From positions 3,162,001-3,226,000 of the forward strand of contig CAWJMN010000001.1 of assembly GCA_963844055.1 (NCBI GenBank): a stretch of DNA of 64,000 bases. Direction: 5' to 3'. Shown in pieces: positions 55,658-64,000 of the stretch. Source of the DNA: CAWJMN01 sp963844055 (GTDB lineage: Bacteria > Planctomycetota > Planctomycetia > Pirellulales > Pirellulaceae). Within the stretch, counting starts at the first letter, position 1; the number at the start of each line of letters is the position of its first letter. The position numbers were made by a program, and so were the translations under genes. The notes beneath the pieces are model-generated. The model worked only from the letters and a program-made list of their open reading frames with translations. It was not told the origin of the DNA and did not search any database.

Positions 55658-56551
55658 TCATGTAGCTCCAACTACCTTGGGACCAGCTGGCATCCTTAGT
55701 CGGCCCAGCGAAATCTCCCGTGGAACGGCCGTAGGAACTTTGATCGCGGATTCTTGTCGGCTGTCGGCAGCAGCCCGCTGCTTACGCAGGTCTACTAAAT
55801 GCCCTGTGATCTTGTTACGCAGTTCGCGAAAGGCGGGATCATGATTGAGCTCTTTGCGGTCACGTGGCCGAGCCAGCGACACCTCAAAAGCAGGTCCCAA
55901 TGTGGCATGAGGAGCCGGCGTTAGCGGTAGGATGCGGTCTGCAAGCAGTAAGGCTTCATCCACATCGTTTGTGATTAAGACACAAGTCTTTCGCTCGGCT
56001 TCCCAAATGCGAGCAATCTCTTTTTGCAAAACGCCTCGTGTCAAAGCATCCAGTGCCCCCAGCGGCTCATCCAATAGCAGCACATCGGGGTTCATCGCCA
56101 GGGTTCGGGCGAGCGAAACCCGCTGCCGCATCCCCCCCGAAAGCTCACGCGGACGCTTGGCAAGGGCCGGCGTCAGGTTGACCATCTCGACAAACTTCTC
56201 AACCTGTTCCTTCCGCTGTTGTTTTGACCAAGTCTTATAAACCGAATCCACCGCTAAAGCGACGTTCTCGTAAACGGTTAACCAAGGGAGCAGCGAATAG
56301 TTCTGAAACACAATGCCGCATTTGGGGCTAGGCTCTTTGATAGGCTTACCTTCCAGCATGATGCTACCGCGATCCGGCAGCATCAATCCTGCCAGCATCT
56401 TCATCAGGGTCGTCTTCCCACTGCCAGAGAAACCAACAATCGCGATGAATTCGCCTGCCTTGATGGAAAGATTGACATCCTGCAACACTTCAACACGTGA
56501 ACTGCCGGTTCCAAATCTCTTTCCCACATTGTTCAGCTGTAAGTAGGTCAT
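55658..56551 (-). CDS. nrtC: Nitrate ABC transporter ATP-binding protein (NrtC/D-like), altered H-loop
   Basis: The 297-residue ATPase of the nitrate transporter group has Walker A GFSGSGKTT (about 38-46), signature LSGGMRQR and Walker B LLLLDEP-type VLLLDEPLGALD. Where the H-loop His should be it has Asn (VLITNDVDEA), so this site may be catalytically weak. It lacks the NrtA-like C-terminal domain of cyanobacterial NrtC. The start ATG 56551 gives the family N-terminus; a longer frame adds 16 residues. The 57 residues at the C-terminus are a lineage-specific tail. Confidence 0.88.
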   Translation of the reverse strand: MTYLQLNNVGKRFGTGSSRVEVLQDVNLSIKAGEFIAIVGFSGSGKTTLMKMLAGLMLPDRGSIMLEGKPIKEPSPKCGIVFQNYSLLPWLTVYENVALAVDSVYKTWSKQQRKEQVEKFVEMVNLTPALAKRPRELSGGMRQRVSLARTLAMNPDVLLLDEPLGALDALTRGVLQKEIARIWEAERKTCVLITNDVDEALLLADRILPLTPAPHATLGPAFEVSLARPRDRKELNHDPAFRELRNKITGHLVDLRKQRAAADSRQESAIKVPTAVPREISLGRLRMPAGPKVVGAT

Positions 56552-56607
56552 CTTCGTTGCTTCTCTCTGTAAGACGGAAACGTGCCTAGGCCTATCCACC
56601 CGCTTAT

Positions 56608-57717
56608 TTACATCGCGGTCGAGTCATAGCTGACCGACTTTTGCAGCACCACCATGATCCGGTCGAGGATGAACCCGATGATTCCAATCGTGAAGACCGC
56701 CACCATGATTTGTGCTAGTGTTTGCTGACTGCCATTTTGAAACATGTCCCAGACAAACTTTCCCAGCCCTGGATTCTGAGCCAACATTTCGGCCGCAATC
56801 AGCACCATCCAGCCCACTCCCAGTGAGATCCTCAGTCCCGTGAACATCAGCGGCAAACTCGCAGGGATGATGATCCGAAACAGTTGGGTAGACCAACTCA
56901 GTTTGAGGACGCGAGCCACATTCATATAGTCCTTATCAATCGAAGCAACCGCCAAGGAAGTATTGACCAGCGTTGGCCACAAGGAGCAAAGCGCCACAGT
57001 AAGTGCACTGCTAATGAAGGACTTTTCAAACCAAGCCTTGTCAGGCTCCGTCGTATAGAGCGCCCCCACCAAGATCATCACGATTGGCAACCAAGCCAGT
57101 GGCGACACCGGCTTAAAGATCGCAATCATCGGACTGATGGCTGCCATGAAGGTCTTTGACAGCCCACCGCAAATTCCTAGCGGAACTGCAATCAAAGAGG
57201 CCACGACAAATCCGGCAAACACGGTCTTAAGACTCGTAGCGATTTGATCCAGATAAGTTGGTGGGCCCGAGTAGCGTCGCTTCAGCGCCTTGGCTGCATT
57301 TTCTTCCATCCGTGTGGCCCCCTCGGCTAATCGCTGCTTGTCGGCGGGCACTTGGGCTGCCTGCTCCTGCGTTCGCAACTTGCCAGCCTGAGACTTCATC
57401 TGGGCCGAGAGGTTCTTTTGTTGCACATAGAATGCCTGCTTTTTCTTTTGAGATTCAAAATGTCCGGCCGTCAACTCTTTGGCCTGAACCCACACCTCAG
57501 AGGGCGTAGGAAGCGTGCCATACTTGGTTTTGACATTCATCGCCACCAGCCACCAAGCACCGAGAAAGGCCATAAACGCCAAGATCGGCACGCCAATGAA
57601 CCGAACAATCTTGCCAACCTGCTCACGAGGCTCTTCGCCGGCACAAAGCCGAACCACCGGCTCCAGTACGGCAAAGCCTGTGACATCCAAGATCGAGATC
57701 AATCGGTTCTTTAGCAT
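56608..57717 (-). CDS. nrtB: Nitrate ABC transporter permease (NrtB-like) with coiled-coil insert
   Basis: The 369-residue protein has a membrane helix near residue 40-60 (IVRFIGVPILAFMAFLGAWWLVA). A ~75-residue highly charged helical insert follows (about 90-165, with KKKQAFYVQQKNLSAQMKS), then the usual permease helices and the coupling-loop region (ARVLKLSWSTQLFRIIIPASLP). Known NrtB permeases are about 270 residues, so the insert is extra. I start at the ATG 57717 because GGGGGA lies 6 bases before it. Follows nrtA by 72 bases. Confidence 0.9.
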   Translation of the reverse strand: MLKNRLISILDVTGFAVLEPVVRLCAGEEPREQVGKIVRFIGVPILAFMAFLGAWWLVAMNVKTKYGTLPTPSEVWVQAKELTAGHFESQKKKQAFYVQQKNLSAQMKSQAGKLRTQEQAAQVPADKQRLAEGATRMEENAAKALKRRYSGPPTYLDQIATSLKTVFAGFVVASLIAVPLGICGGLSKTFMAAISPMIAIFKPVSPLAWLPIVMILVGALYTTEPDKAWFEKSFISSALTVALCSLWPTLVNTSLAVASIDKDYMNVARVLKLSWSTQLFRIIIPASLPLMFTGLRISLGVGWMVLIAAEMLAQNPGLGKFVWDMFQNGSQQTLAQIMVAVFTIGIIGFILDRIMVVLQKSVSYDSTAM

Positions 57718-57789
57718 GAAAGTTCCCCCTATCGGCATTCCGTCAGATCCAAGTGGCATTGCAAACCATCGATTACCGTGTCACGAATG

Positions 57790-59265
57790 CTAGTCCTTGT
57801 TCCCGATCGTTAGACGCTGCAAATAGTCGAGCGCCTTTTTGCCGTCGTACTCGACACCGTCGATAAACTCTTTGGTCGGTTCCTTGTAGCCATCCGTCGC
57901 TGGGACCTCGCTGGCCTGAAGCAGTCCTTCCGCCACCAAACTCTCGGCGGCCTTGCGGTAGACGTCTGGCTTGTAAATACTCTTGGCCGTCTCGTGATAC
58001 CATTCTTCAGGCTTGGACTCGCCGATCTGTCCCCAGCGACGCATCTGCGTCAGATACCAAACGCAGTCGCTATAGAAGGGATAGGTTGCGTCATACTTGA
58101 AGAAGACATTGAAGTCTGGCATCGGACGCTTGTCACTCTTCTGAAAGTAGAAAAAGCCGGTCATGCTGTTGGCGATCACTTCGACATCAGCACCAACGTA
58201 TTCCTTTTGCGACAGGATTTTGGCCGCTTCCATTCGATTGACAAGTTTCCCTGATGCATCCACCTCATCCAGCCACTTGCAGGCTCGAATGATTCCCTTC
58301 ACCATCGCGATATGGGTTTGCGGGTTCTTGTCATTCCAATCTGACATGACCCCAAGCACCTTTTCGGGGTTGTTACGCCAGATGTCGTAATCCGTAATCA
58401 CAGGTACGCCAATCCCTTTGGCAACCGCTTGTTGATTCCAAGGTTCGCCCACGCAGTAGCCTTCAATCGTTCCTGCTTCTAGCGTGGCGGGCATCTGTGG
58501 CGGGGGGGTTACGGAAATTACCACATCCCCTTGCTCCAGGCCGCGAGAATCCGTGGCCGTATAAAACCCAGGATGAATGCCGCCTGCAGCCAACCAATAA
58601 CGCAGCTCGTAGTTATGTGTCGAAACGGGAAACACCATTCCCAGATTGAAGGCTTTTCCCTCCGACTTATATTTTTCGACGACTGGCTTCAGCGTCGCGG
58701 CCGAAATCGGGTGGCTTGGCGTGGGTGAATTCAGCTCAGGATTCGCCTCCTGCATCATTTTCCATACTCGATTGGAAACCGTGATCCCATTTCCATTGAG
58801 ATCAAGGCTGCAAGCCGTAATCACATGGGCTTTGGTCCCAATTCCAATCGTGGAAGCAATCGGCTGCCCCGCCAGCATATGGGCACCATCGAGCTCACCA
58901 CTGATAACACGATCAAGCAGCACCTTCCAGTTTGCTTGAGCTTCCAGCGTGACGTTCAATCCCTCGTCAGCGAAGAATCCCTTTTCCTTGGCAATCACCA
59001 GCGGCACGCAGTCGGTCAGCTTGATGAAGCCCAGCTTGATCTCATCCTTTTCTAACGCAAGCAATTGCTTTCCACTCCCTGCGGTTGCAGGCAAGAGATC
59101 ATCCGTTACAACCTGCTTGTTGCTGACGTCTGTGGTTCCTGTAGGAGAGGCAACAGGAACGGAAGAGGAGCCACAGCCGATGGAGAATCCTCCCCAAGCA
59201 AGGCACAACACAAACATCACCGATCGACATTCCATCAATCGCAGCAAGCAGCATGGCAAGGACAT
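57790..59265 (-). CDS. nrtA: Nitrate-binding lipoprotein of the ABC transporter (NrtA-like)
   Basis: The 491-residue protein has a signal peptide ending in the lipobox FSIGC (Cys about 31), then a periplasmic-binding fold of the NrtA/CmpA type. That fold includes IKLGFIKLTDCVPLVIAKEKGFFADEGLNV, AHMLAGQPIASTIG and EGYCVGEPWNQQAVAKGIGVPVITDYDIW. It captures nitrate and/or nitrite for import. First gene of the long minus-strand operon, so its upstream gap should contain the operon promoter. Start at 59265; an internal ATG at 59235 also leaves a good signal. Confidence 0.93.
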   Translation of the reverse strand: MSLPCCLLRLMECRSVMFVLCLAWGGFSIGCGSSSVPVASPTGTTDVSNKQVVTDDLLPATAGSGKQLLALEKDEIKLGFIKLTDCVPLVIAKEKGFFADEGLNVTLEAQANWKVLLDRVISGELDGAHMLAGQPIASTIGIGTKAHVITACSLDLNGNGITVSNRVWKMMQEANPELNSPTPSHPISAATLKPVVEKYKSEGKAFNLGMVFPVSTHNYELRYWLAAGGIHPGFYTATDSRGLEQGDVVISVTPPPQMPATLEAGTIEGYCVGEPWNQQAVAKGIGVPVITDYDIWRNNPEKVLGVMSDWNDKNPQTHIAMVKGIIRACKWLDEVDASGKLVNRMEAAKILSQKEYVGADVEVIANSMTGFFYFQKSDKRPMPDFNVFFKYDATYPFYSDCVWYLTQMRRWGQIGESKPEEWYHETAKSIYKPDVYRKAAESLVAEGLLQASEVPATDGYKEPTKEFIDGVEYDGKKALDYLQRLTIGNKD

Positions 59266-60110
59266 AAGGCGATTTCCTAGCGTTAGTAGTAATGCAATCC
59301 TGAGCAGTCAAAACCGTCCGCAGATGCAAGCCTCTTGATGTCCAGTCGCCTTAGCGGCAGTTCCTTTGCCGTCACTGGTCATCTCGCTGCCATCCGTTTC
59401 TTTCCTTCCTATAAAGCGACTCGCGTGCCAAAGTTTGCAGCATTGAATAACAACCACCGGCCACATCAACGCACGACACTGGATTTACCGAGCATTAATC
59501 CGCAGCAGTTTCCCTACTGGTTGACGGGGAAAACAAATCCCGTGCGCAATCTTCCAGCATGCCCGCATGCAGATCGAAGCGAACCCAGCTGCAAAGAGTG
59601 GTCACAAAAGAACCACTTGGGCTTAAAGGCGGACCATTTCGCCTTAATGAATGACCGACTGCTGCGTTTCCAGGGTGTTGCCCGCCCAAGCCGACTCCGT
59701 AAGGGCAGCCTCTGCCTGCCGGTTCAGCAGGCCTTCGACTAATCGATACGACCGTTAGCGATGACGATTCCGGCTTCACCAAATCAGAAGCGCATCTGCT
59801 GCCTACGACTGGCAGAACCTAAAGGATGAACCCTGCCCATTAACTAGCAATTAAAGGTTTCGCGACATCCTAACCTGAATTTTTGTACGGGCCCCTTACG
59901 CTGTTCTATCCCGATACATGGGCGGTTGATCGATAATCCCAGGCAGACCAGCAAAAATGGCCCCTGTTTTGCTCCCCAAGTAGAGCTTGGGTGATGCGGT
60001 ACAGGGGCCAATGCCGATTCTGGCTACGGGGTGAAAAGATCCCCATCCCTGTCATGGAAGTGGTCGTTCCCCTTGCCGACATTCGCTCACCCTCTCGATA
60101 TCCGATACCT
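59266..60110. other. Divergent regulatory region between the nitrate operon and its regulators
   Basis: No gene. Two divergent promoters must lie here. The region ends with a large nested hairpin (59958-60010) just before the regulator start. I looked for a sigma-54 box (TGGC...TGC) and do not find a convincing match on either strand. Confidence 0.6.
59958..60010. promoter_or_regulatory. Nested hairpin in the leader of the regulator gene
   Basis: A 10-base inverted repeat (tggcccctgt / acaggggcca, 59958-59967 and 60001-60010) encloses a second 6-base stem (cccaag / cttggg, 59975-59980 and 59986-59991) with a 5-base loop. It ends 100 bases before the regulator ATG (60111). It could be a leader RNA structure or a dyad operator. 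Confidence 0.6.
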
Positions 60111-61667
60111 ATGAGCGAGGATTACCAGGTTTCCGAGATGCACGATGCGCGTCCAGCAGCAAGGCGGCAACCCCGTGTCGTCGTGATTGACGACGATCCG
60201 CTACTACTCAAGTTGGTCAAGGGAGTGCTTGATCCCGAGCGGTTTACCATCGCCACGGCCGAGACCGGTCGTAGCGGCGTTGAACTTGTCAAACAAATTC
60301 GCCCCGATGTGGTCGTGCTCGATAACCTCTTGCCCGACCTCGACGGCCTACTGGTGTTGCAGCAGATCCGCCAATTGGATGGCCAACTTCCCATCCTATT
60401 CATCACGGCACAGCAAAGCAGCCAAACCGCCATCGAAGCGATGAAGCGCGGCGCGTTTGACTATCTCTCCAAGCCACTCGATCTCGAAAAGCTGGAAGAA
60501 CAAGTCGAACATGCCGTGGAAGCGCGGCGTCTCATGCGCGTTCCGGTTGTCCTCGGTGATGCCGACCCCGCCCAAGATCTCGCGGGAGATAGTCTGATCG
60601 GTCGCTGCGAGGCGATGCAAGAAGTCTACAAAGCGATCGGCCGCATAACGCAGCAGGATGTTCCAGTCCTCATCTCCGGAGAGCCGGGCACCGGCAAAGA
60701 ACTCGTCGCGCGTGCAATCTATCAAAATGGAAGCCGTGCCAGCGCTCCTTTTCAAATTGTGAAGTGTGCTGACTTCGCCTCCCCTTGGCTAGAGAGCGAA
60801 CTATTTGGCCATGAAGAGGGAGCGTTTGTCGGCGCGGTCGGCAAGCGGATCGGCCGATTTGAACAGTGCGCTAATGGGCTTGTTGTCCTCGAAGAAATTG
60901 GCCAAACCTCACCCGCCTTGCAAAGCAAACTGTTTCGACTGCTCTCGTCCCAAGAGTTTGAAAGGGTAGGGGGGACCGACACCATTCGTGCCCACGTAGG
61001 CATCATTGCCACTACTTCCCAGCAGCTTGAACGGCTCATGGAACAAGGACAGTTTCGCGCCGACCTCTATTACTTGCTTTCCTCGTTTACGATTTTCCTG
61101 CCGCCTCTGCGTGACCGCGTGGCCGACTTGCCACTGCTCGTGGATCACTTCGTCAAAAAGATCAGTCATATTTCACGAAGCTTTGGCGGCGAAGTGGTGC
61201 GGGTTTCCTCCGAAGCCCTCTCGCTACTGACGCAGTATCGCTGGCCTGGCAACCTCGACGAGATGCAAAGCGTTTTGCGGCGCGCTCTCATTGAAACCAA
61301 AGGGGCTGTACTTGCCTCGGACTTCCTCACTCGCACGCTGACACTTCCCCTGGCAGAATCACCCCACTTGGCACAACTGCCACGTGGCAGCATGACCGAT
61401 TGGCAACAGTTCTGCTCGCAGCGATTAGCCGCCGGCACGGAAGAACTTTATGCGCAGGCCGTCACCGAGATGGAAATGCACCTCCTGGAGCGAGTGCTGG
61501 CCGCCACCAGTGGTAATCAGGCCCGCGCGGCAAAAATCCTGGGGATCACACGCGGCAACCTTCGCAAAAAGATTCGCAACCTGGGAATCGTCTTGCCAGG
61601 TGCCACCACGCACGCCTTAGCAAGTGACGATTCTGACGCGGAAGCCTCCGACGGTGACGGCAACTAA
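60111..61667 (+). CDS. NtrC-family response regulator with atypical AAA+ domain
   Basis: The 518-residue protein has a receiver domain (phospho-acceptor Asp71 in VVLDNLLPDLDG), a AAA+ sigma-54 activator domain (Walker A GEPGTGKE 190-197) and a Fis-type HTH (about 460-490, GNQARAAKILGITRGNLRKKIRNLGI). The GAFTGA motif that contacts sigma-54 reads GAFVGA (237-242), Walker B is VVLEE instead of LDE, and the second arginine finger (HR of NtrC) is Leu322. It may be an activator with changed sigma contact, or a regulator that no longer works on sigma-54. I use the ATG 60111; the longer frame adds 40 residues upstream. Thirteen bases before a histidine kinase gene; divergent from nrt. Confidence 0.88.
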   Translation: MSEDYQVSEMHDARPAARRQPRVVVIDDDPLLLKLVKGVLDPERFTIATAETGRSGVELVKQIRPDVVVLDNLLPDLDGLLVLQQIRQLDGQLPILFITAQQSSQTAIEAMKRGAFDYLSKPLDLEKLEEQVEHAVEARRLMRVPVVLGDADPAQDLAGDSLIGRCEAMQEVYKAIGRITQQDVPVLISGEPGTGKELVARAIYQNGSRASAPFQIVKCADFASPWLESELFGHEEGAFVGAVGKRIGRFEQCANGLVVLEEIGQTSPALQSKLFRLLSSQEFERVGGTDTIRAHVGIIATTSQQLERLMEQGQFRADLYYLLSSFTIFLPPLRDRVADLPLLVDHFVKKISHISRSFGGEVVRVSSEALSLLTQYRWPGNLDEMQSVLRRALIETKGAVLASDFLTRTLTLPLAESPHLAQLPRGSMTDWQQFCSQRLAAGTEELYAQAVTEMEMHLLERVLAATSGNQARAAKILGITRGNLRKKIRNLGIVLPGATTHALASDDSDAEASDGDGN

Positions 61668-61679
61668 AGGACTCTTGCG

Positions 61680-64000
61680 ATGGCACCCACCTCTCCTCCT
61701 GAAGTGCCCAGCGGTGAACTTCCCCCGTTTCAAGCCGACGTCTCCACGTCGCGCACGAGGCGGCTCACCTTCCTGTACATCATGGCCCTTAGCCTGGTTG
61801 CCATTCTCTCCATTGCCGGGCAATTGCTGGTTCAGTTCTCGCTTCGTCGCCAGCGCAGCGACTCGACCGTCATCAACTTAGCCGGCCGTCAGCGGATGCT
61901 CAGCCAAAAGCTCGCGAAATCGGCATTAGCCATTGGACGAAATCAATCTCCACAGGCCAGAGCAACCGCACTTTCGGAGATGGAAGAGGTCCTTCCCCTT
62001 TGGAATCGTTCGCATATCGGCCTGCGCAATGGGGACCAAGGCCTCGGGCTTCCTGGTCGAAACAGTCCTGATGTGATGGCCCGTTTTGACCAACTGGAAG
62101 CATCCTATTTGGCCATGAAGCAAAGTGCCGAAGAACTGCTGTCGGCGGCCAAAGATCCACAAACCCAAACCAAATCCCTTCAGCCCCTGATTGATGCGAC
62201 GCTTCAGCCGGAAAGTAGCTACCTCAGCGGCATGAACGCGATTGTCTCTCAGCTAGAGCAAGAAGCGATCCTCCGCGTCGCGCAGCTTCAAGTTACAGAG
62301 CGACTACTTCTCGGAATTACACTTGTCGTGCTCCTCTTAGAAGGCCTGTTCATCTTTCGCCCGGCTGTACGGCAAATCCAGCAGACCGTATCCCAGTTAT
62401 GGCGTACCAGTGAGCAGCTTCAACTGGCTAAAGAGGCGGCCGAGGCGGCGAATCGCGAGAAGAGCGTCTTTCTCGCCAATGTTAGTCACGAACTACGCTC
62501 GCCGCTACATGCCATTTTGGGAACGACAGAGCTCACCCAGCGCACAGAGGTGACTACCCAGCAGCAAGAATATTTGGAGATCATTGCCGACAGTTCAAAA
62601 TCGCTTCTGGCCTTAGTAAACGACTTACTCGACCTTGCAAAGATCGAAGCAGGCAAGCTTGATCTGCACCTGATGCCATGCGACATCAGCCATCTTGCCC
62701 GGCGCGTGATGGCGATGTTCTCTTCGGTTGCCAAAGTTAAAGGCCTGGAGCTCGTCACCAACATCGCTCCCGAGGTACAAGGCTATTGGCAGGTTGATGG
62801 CGAACGATTGCGACAAGTGCTGGTGAACTTAATCAACAATGCCATCAAGTTTACCGACGCTGGCTCAATCACACTGGAGATGACACTGTTTCAGCCGGTG
62901 GATTCAAGCAATGCGACCTCTCGCTTACGCGTTCGCGTCATCGATACGGGCGTCGGCATTCCACGAGAGTCGCTGGACCGCATCTTCCTTCCCTTCACCC
63001 AGGTCGATGGTTCGAATAGTCGCAGATTTGGCGGCGCCGGGCTGGGGCTGGCGATTACTCGCCGTCTGATTGAGCTCATGCAGGGCGAGCTTGGGGTACA
63101 AAGCAGCGTTGGCAAAGGCTCGATCTTCTGGTTCGACATTTCCCTGCAAAACGTGTCACCGCCGGAGGCGTCCCCCTCGACAAATACTCCTCAAGGAACC
63201 ACCGGCCAGCCTTCGCCTGCAATTCCTGCCATGCAAAAGCGTCTCTCGGTTCTGGTTGCCGAGGATGCTCCGGTCAATCGCCGCGTGCTGGAAGATATGC
63301 TCACTTTGCTAGGGCATCACGTAACACTCGCCGAGGATGGCAAGTCGGCACTGACAAAGCTCGATGCTGGCCACTTCGATGTCGTGATCCTTGATATACA
63401 CATGCCCGAAATGGATGGCCTTGCTGTCGCCCGAGAAATCCGTGCCAGAGAAGCGACCGGCAAGCTTGCTGCCAAAAGGGTGTTGGCACTTTCGGCCGCT
63501 GCGCTCCCCCAAGACCGTACCGATGCCCTAGCGGCCGGGATGGATGGCTACCTAACTAAGCCCGTCACGATTGCAGCACTCTCACAAGCGATAACACCTT
63601 TCCCAGCACAGCCAAGCGGTGCCATCTCGTCTGAGCCAACCCCAACGATTCCCTCAACCCGCGAGAACAACCCCTTGGCGACAGAGACCAACAAGGCGAT
63701 TGAGCAATTGAAGAAGCGTCCCGCACTCTTTCGAGACCTAGTCGAGTTGTTTGCGACTGAAGGGCCCAGCCTTCAGTCTCGAATTGAACAGGCGCTCAAA
63801 GCGGGCAACCTGCCAGAGGTCCGACTTTTTGCCCATCGGCTGAAAGGACAGGCCAGCAGTTTCTCGGCCGTGAAGCTTGTCGAACTAGCCCAAAAGATTG
63901 AAGAGGCGGCCTACCAAGGGGACTTAGAAACCGCTAGGCAACAAGGGGCCAACCTTCAAACCCAGCTGAATCAACTTTTTGATCAGCTACAACAGGCCGT
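61680..64000 (+). CDS. Hybrid histidine kinase with NarX/PilJ-like nitrate-sensing domain, C-terminus cut by window
   Basis: At least 773 residues are visible. Helix 1 (about 37-57) is followed by an outer domain containing a P-box-like INLAGRQRMLSQKLAKSAL (about 65-83), as in the NarX/PilJ-type sensors. A second helix (about 205-225) follows, then HisKA with the phospho-His270 (FLANVSHELRSP). HATPase_c (N-box about 380-390, G1/G2 boxes DTGVGIP and GGAGLGLAI) comes next. A receiver with Asp572 (VVILDIHMPEMDG) and an Hpt domain with His719 (FAHRLKGQASSF) complete the relay. The P-box binds nitrate in NarX, so it should sense nitrate for the divergent nrt-nas operon. Partner of the NtrC-like regulator. 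Confidence 0.9.
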   Translation, partial: MAPTSPPEVPSGELPPFQADVSTSRTRRLTFLYIMALSLVAILSIAGQLLVQFSLRRQRSDSTVINLAGRQRMLSQKLAKSALAIGRNQSPQARATALSEMEEVLPLWNRSHIGLRNGDQGLGLPGRNSPDVMARFDQLEASYLAMKQSAEELLSAAKDPQTQTKSLQPLIDATLQPESSYLSGMNAIVSQLEQEAILRVAQLQVTERLLLGITLVVLLLEGLFIFRPAVRQIQQTVSQLWRTSEQLQLAKEAAEAANREKSVFLANVSHELRSPLHAILGTTELTQRTEVTTQQQEYLEIIADSSKSLLALVNDLLDLAKIEAGKLDLHLMPCDISHLARRVMAMFSSVAKVKGLELVTNIAPEVQGYWQVDGERLRQVLVNLINNAIKFTDAGSITLEMTLFQPVDSSNATSRLRVRVIDTGVGIPRESLDRIFLPFTQVDGSNSRRFGGAGLGLAITRRLIELMQGELGVQSSVGKGSIFWFDISLQNVSPPEASPSTNTPQGTTGQPSPAIPAMQKRLSVLVAEDAPVNRRVLEDMLTLLGHHVTLAEDGKSALTKLDAGHFDVVILDIHMPEMDGLAVAREIRAREATGKLAAKRVLALSAAALPQDRTDALAAGMDGYLTKPVTIAALSQAITPFPAQPSGAISSEPTPTIPSTRENNPLATETNKAIEQLKKRPALFRDLVELFATEGPSLQSRIEQALKAGNLPEVRLFAHRLKGQASSFSAVKLVELAQKIEEAAYQGDLETARQQGANLQTQLNQLFDQLQQA

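Noticed and set aside
59335..59742. Plus-strand frame of 135 codons in the nitrate regulatory gap
   Set aside because: Composition is not protein-like and no Shine-Dalgarno or family similarity can be seen.
59266..60110. Sigma-54 promoter for nrtA
   Set aside because: I searched for a TGGC-N-TGC box on both strands and found only poor matches, so I do not annotate one.

Overview
This window looks like chromosomal DNA from a planctomycete, most likely Pirellulales (Blastopirellula/Bremerella/Rhodopirellula relatives). Evidence is the adjacent DUF1549/DUF1553 and DUF1501 genes, a ~1345-residue ResB-CcsA fusion, many large signal-peptide or lipoprotein genes, a Ser/Thr kinase, FixW-like weak Shine-Dalgarno use at many starts, and an HtrA protease. 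There are no rRNA or tRNA genes, CRISPR arrays, insertion sequences or phage genes that I can see.

Layout. 1-5.9 kb: a lineage-specific island of small membrane, secreted and LRR-like proteins separated by copies of two intergenic repeat families. 5.9-10.5 kb: an aspartate-pathway operon on the minus strand (hom, an ApgM-like putative homoserine kinase, four-ACT aspartokinase) closed by a strong terminator. 10.7-21.1 kb: minus-strand envelope and housekeeping genes (secreted protein, Mn-type superoxide dismutase, ResB-CcsA cytochrome c assembly protein with a lipoprotein partner, OmpA-like lipoprotein, a membrane-anchored HTH protein). 21.7-24.7 kb: fructose-1,6-bisphosphatase and a membrane Ser/Thr kinase on the plus strand. 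24.9-28.2 kb: the DUF1501/DUF1549 pair. 29-36 kb: HtrA, a frameshifted HupE, RuvB, a frameshifted FeS-type photolyase and an SF1 helicase. 36-41.5 kb: a decayed OLD-type nuclease, an SMI1/KNR4-like gene, three small enzymes, NhaR and a ribosome hibernation factor. 41.7-47.2 kb: a type-I-secretion-like ABC/HlyD/TolC operon with an eroded ATPase. 47.2-59.3 kb: a single minus-strand nitrate assimilation operon (NrtA, NrtB, two ATPases, a ferredoxin-DmsC fusion, NasA, NirA, an FeS-flavoprotein reductase). 60.1-64 kb: divergent from it, an NtrC-type response regulator and a hybrid histidine kinase whose sensor domain carries a NarX/PilJ-like P-box.

How they work together. The right end reads as a complete module: sensing (kinase and regulator), uptake (Nrt ABC transporter), nitrate reduction (NasA with a probable quinol-linked DmsBC-like electron input) and nitrite reduction (NirA with a dedicated FAD/FeS donor). 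The ferredoxin-DmsC fusion inside an assimilatory nitrate operon, next to a putative nitrate-sensing two-component pair with an atypical sigma-54 activator domain, is the most interesting system here.

Caution. Between about 30.7 and 49.2 kb at least seven genes contain reading-frame breaks, mostly consistent with single-base indels. None is obvious elsewhere in the window. Either this stretch contains sequencing/assembly indels or several genes are genuinely decaying. The OLD gene also seems to lack an internal segment, which a one-base sequencing error would not explain. All functional calls come from reading motifs and neighbourhood; no database search was run.
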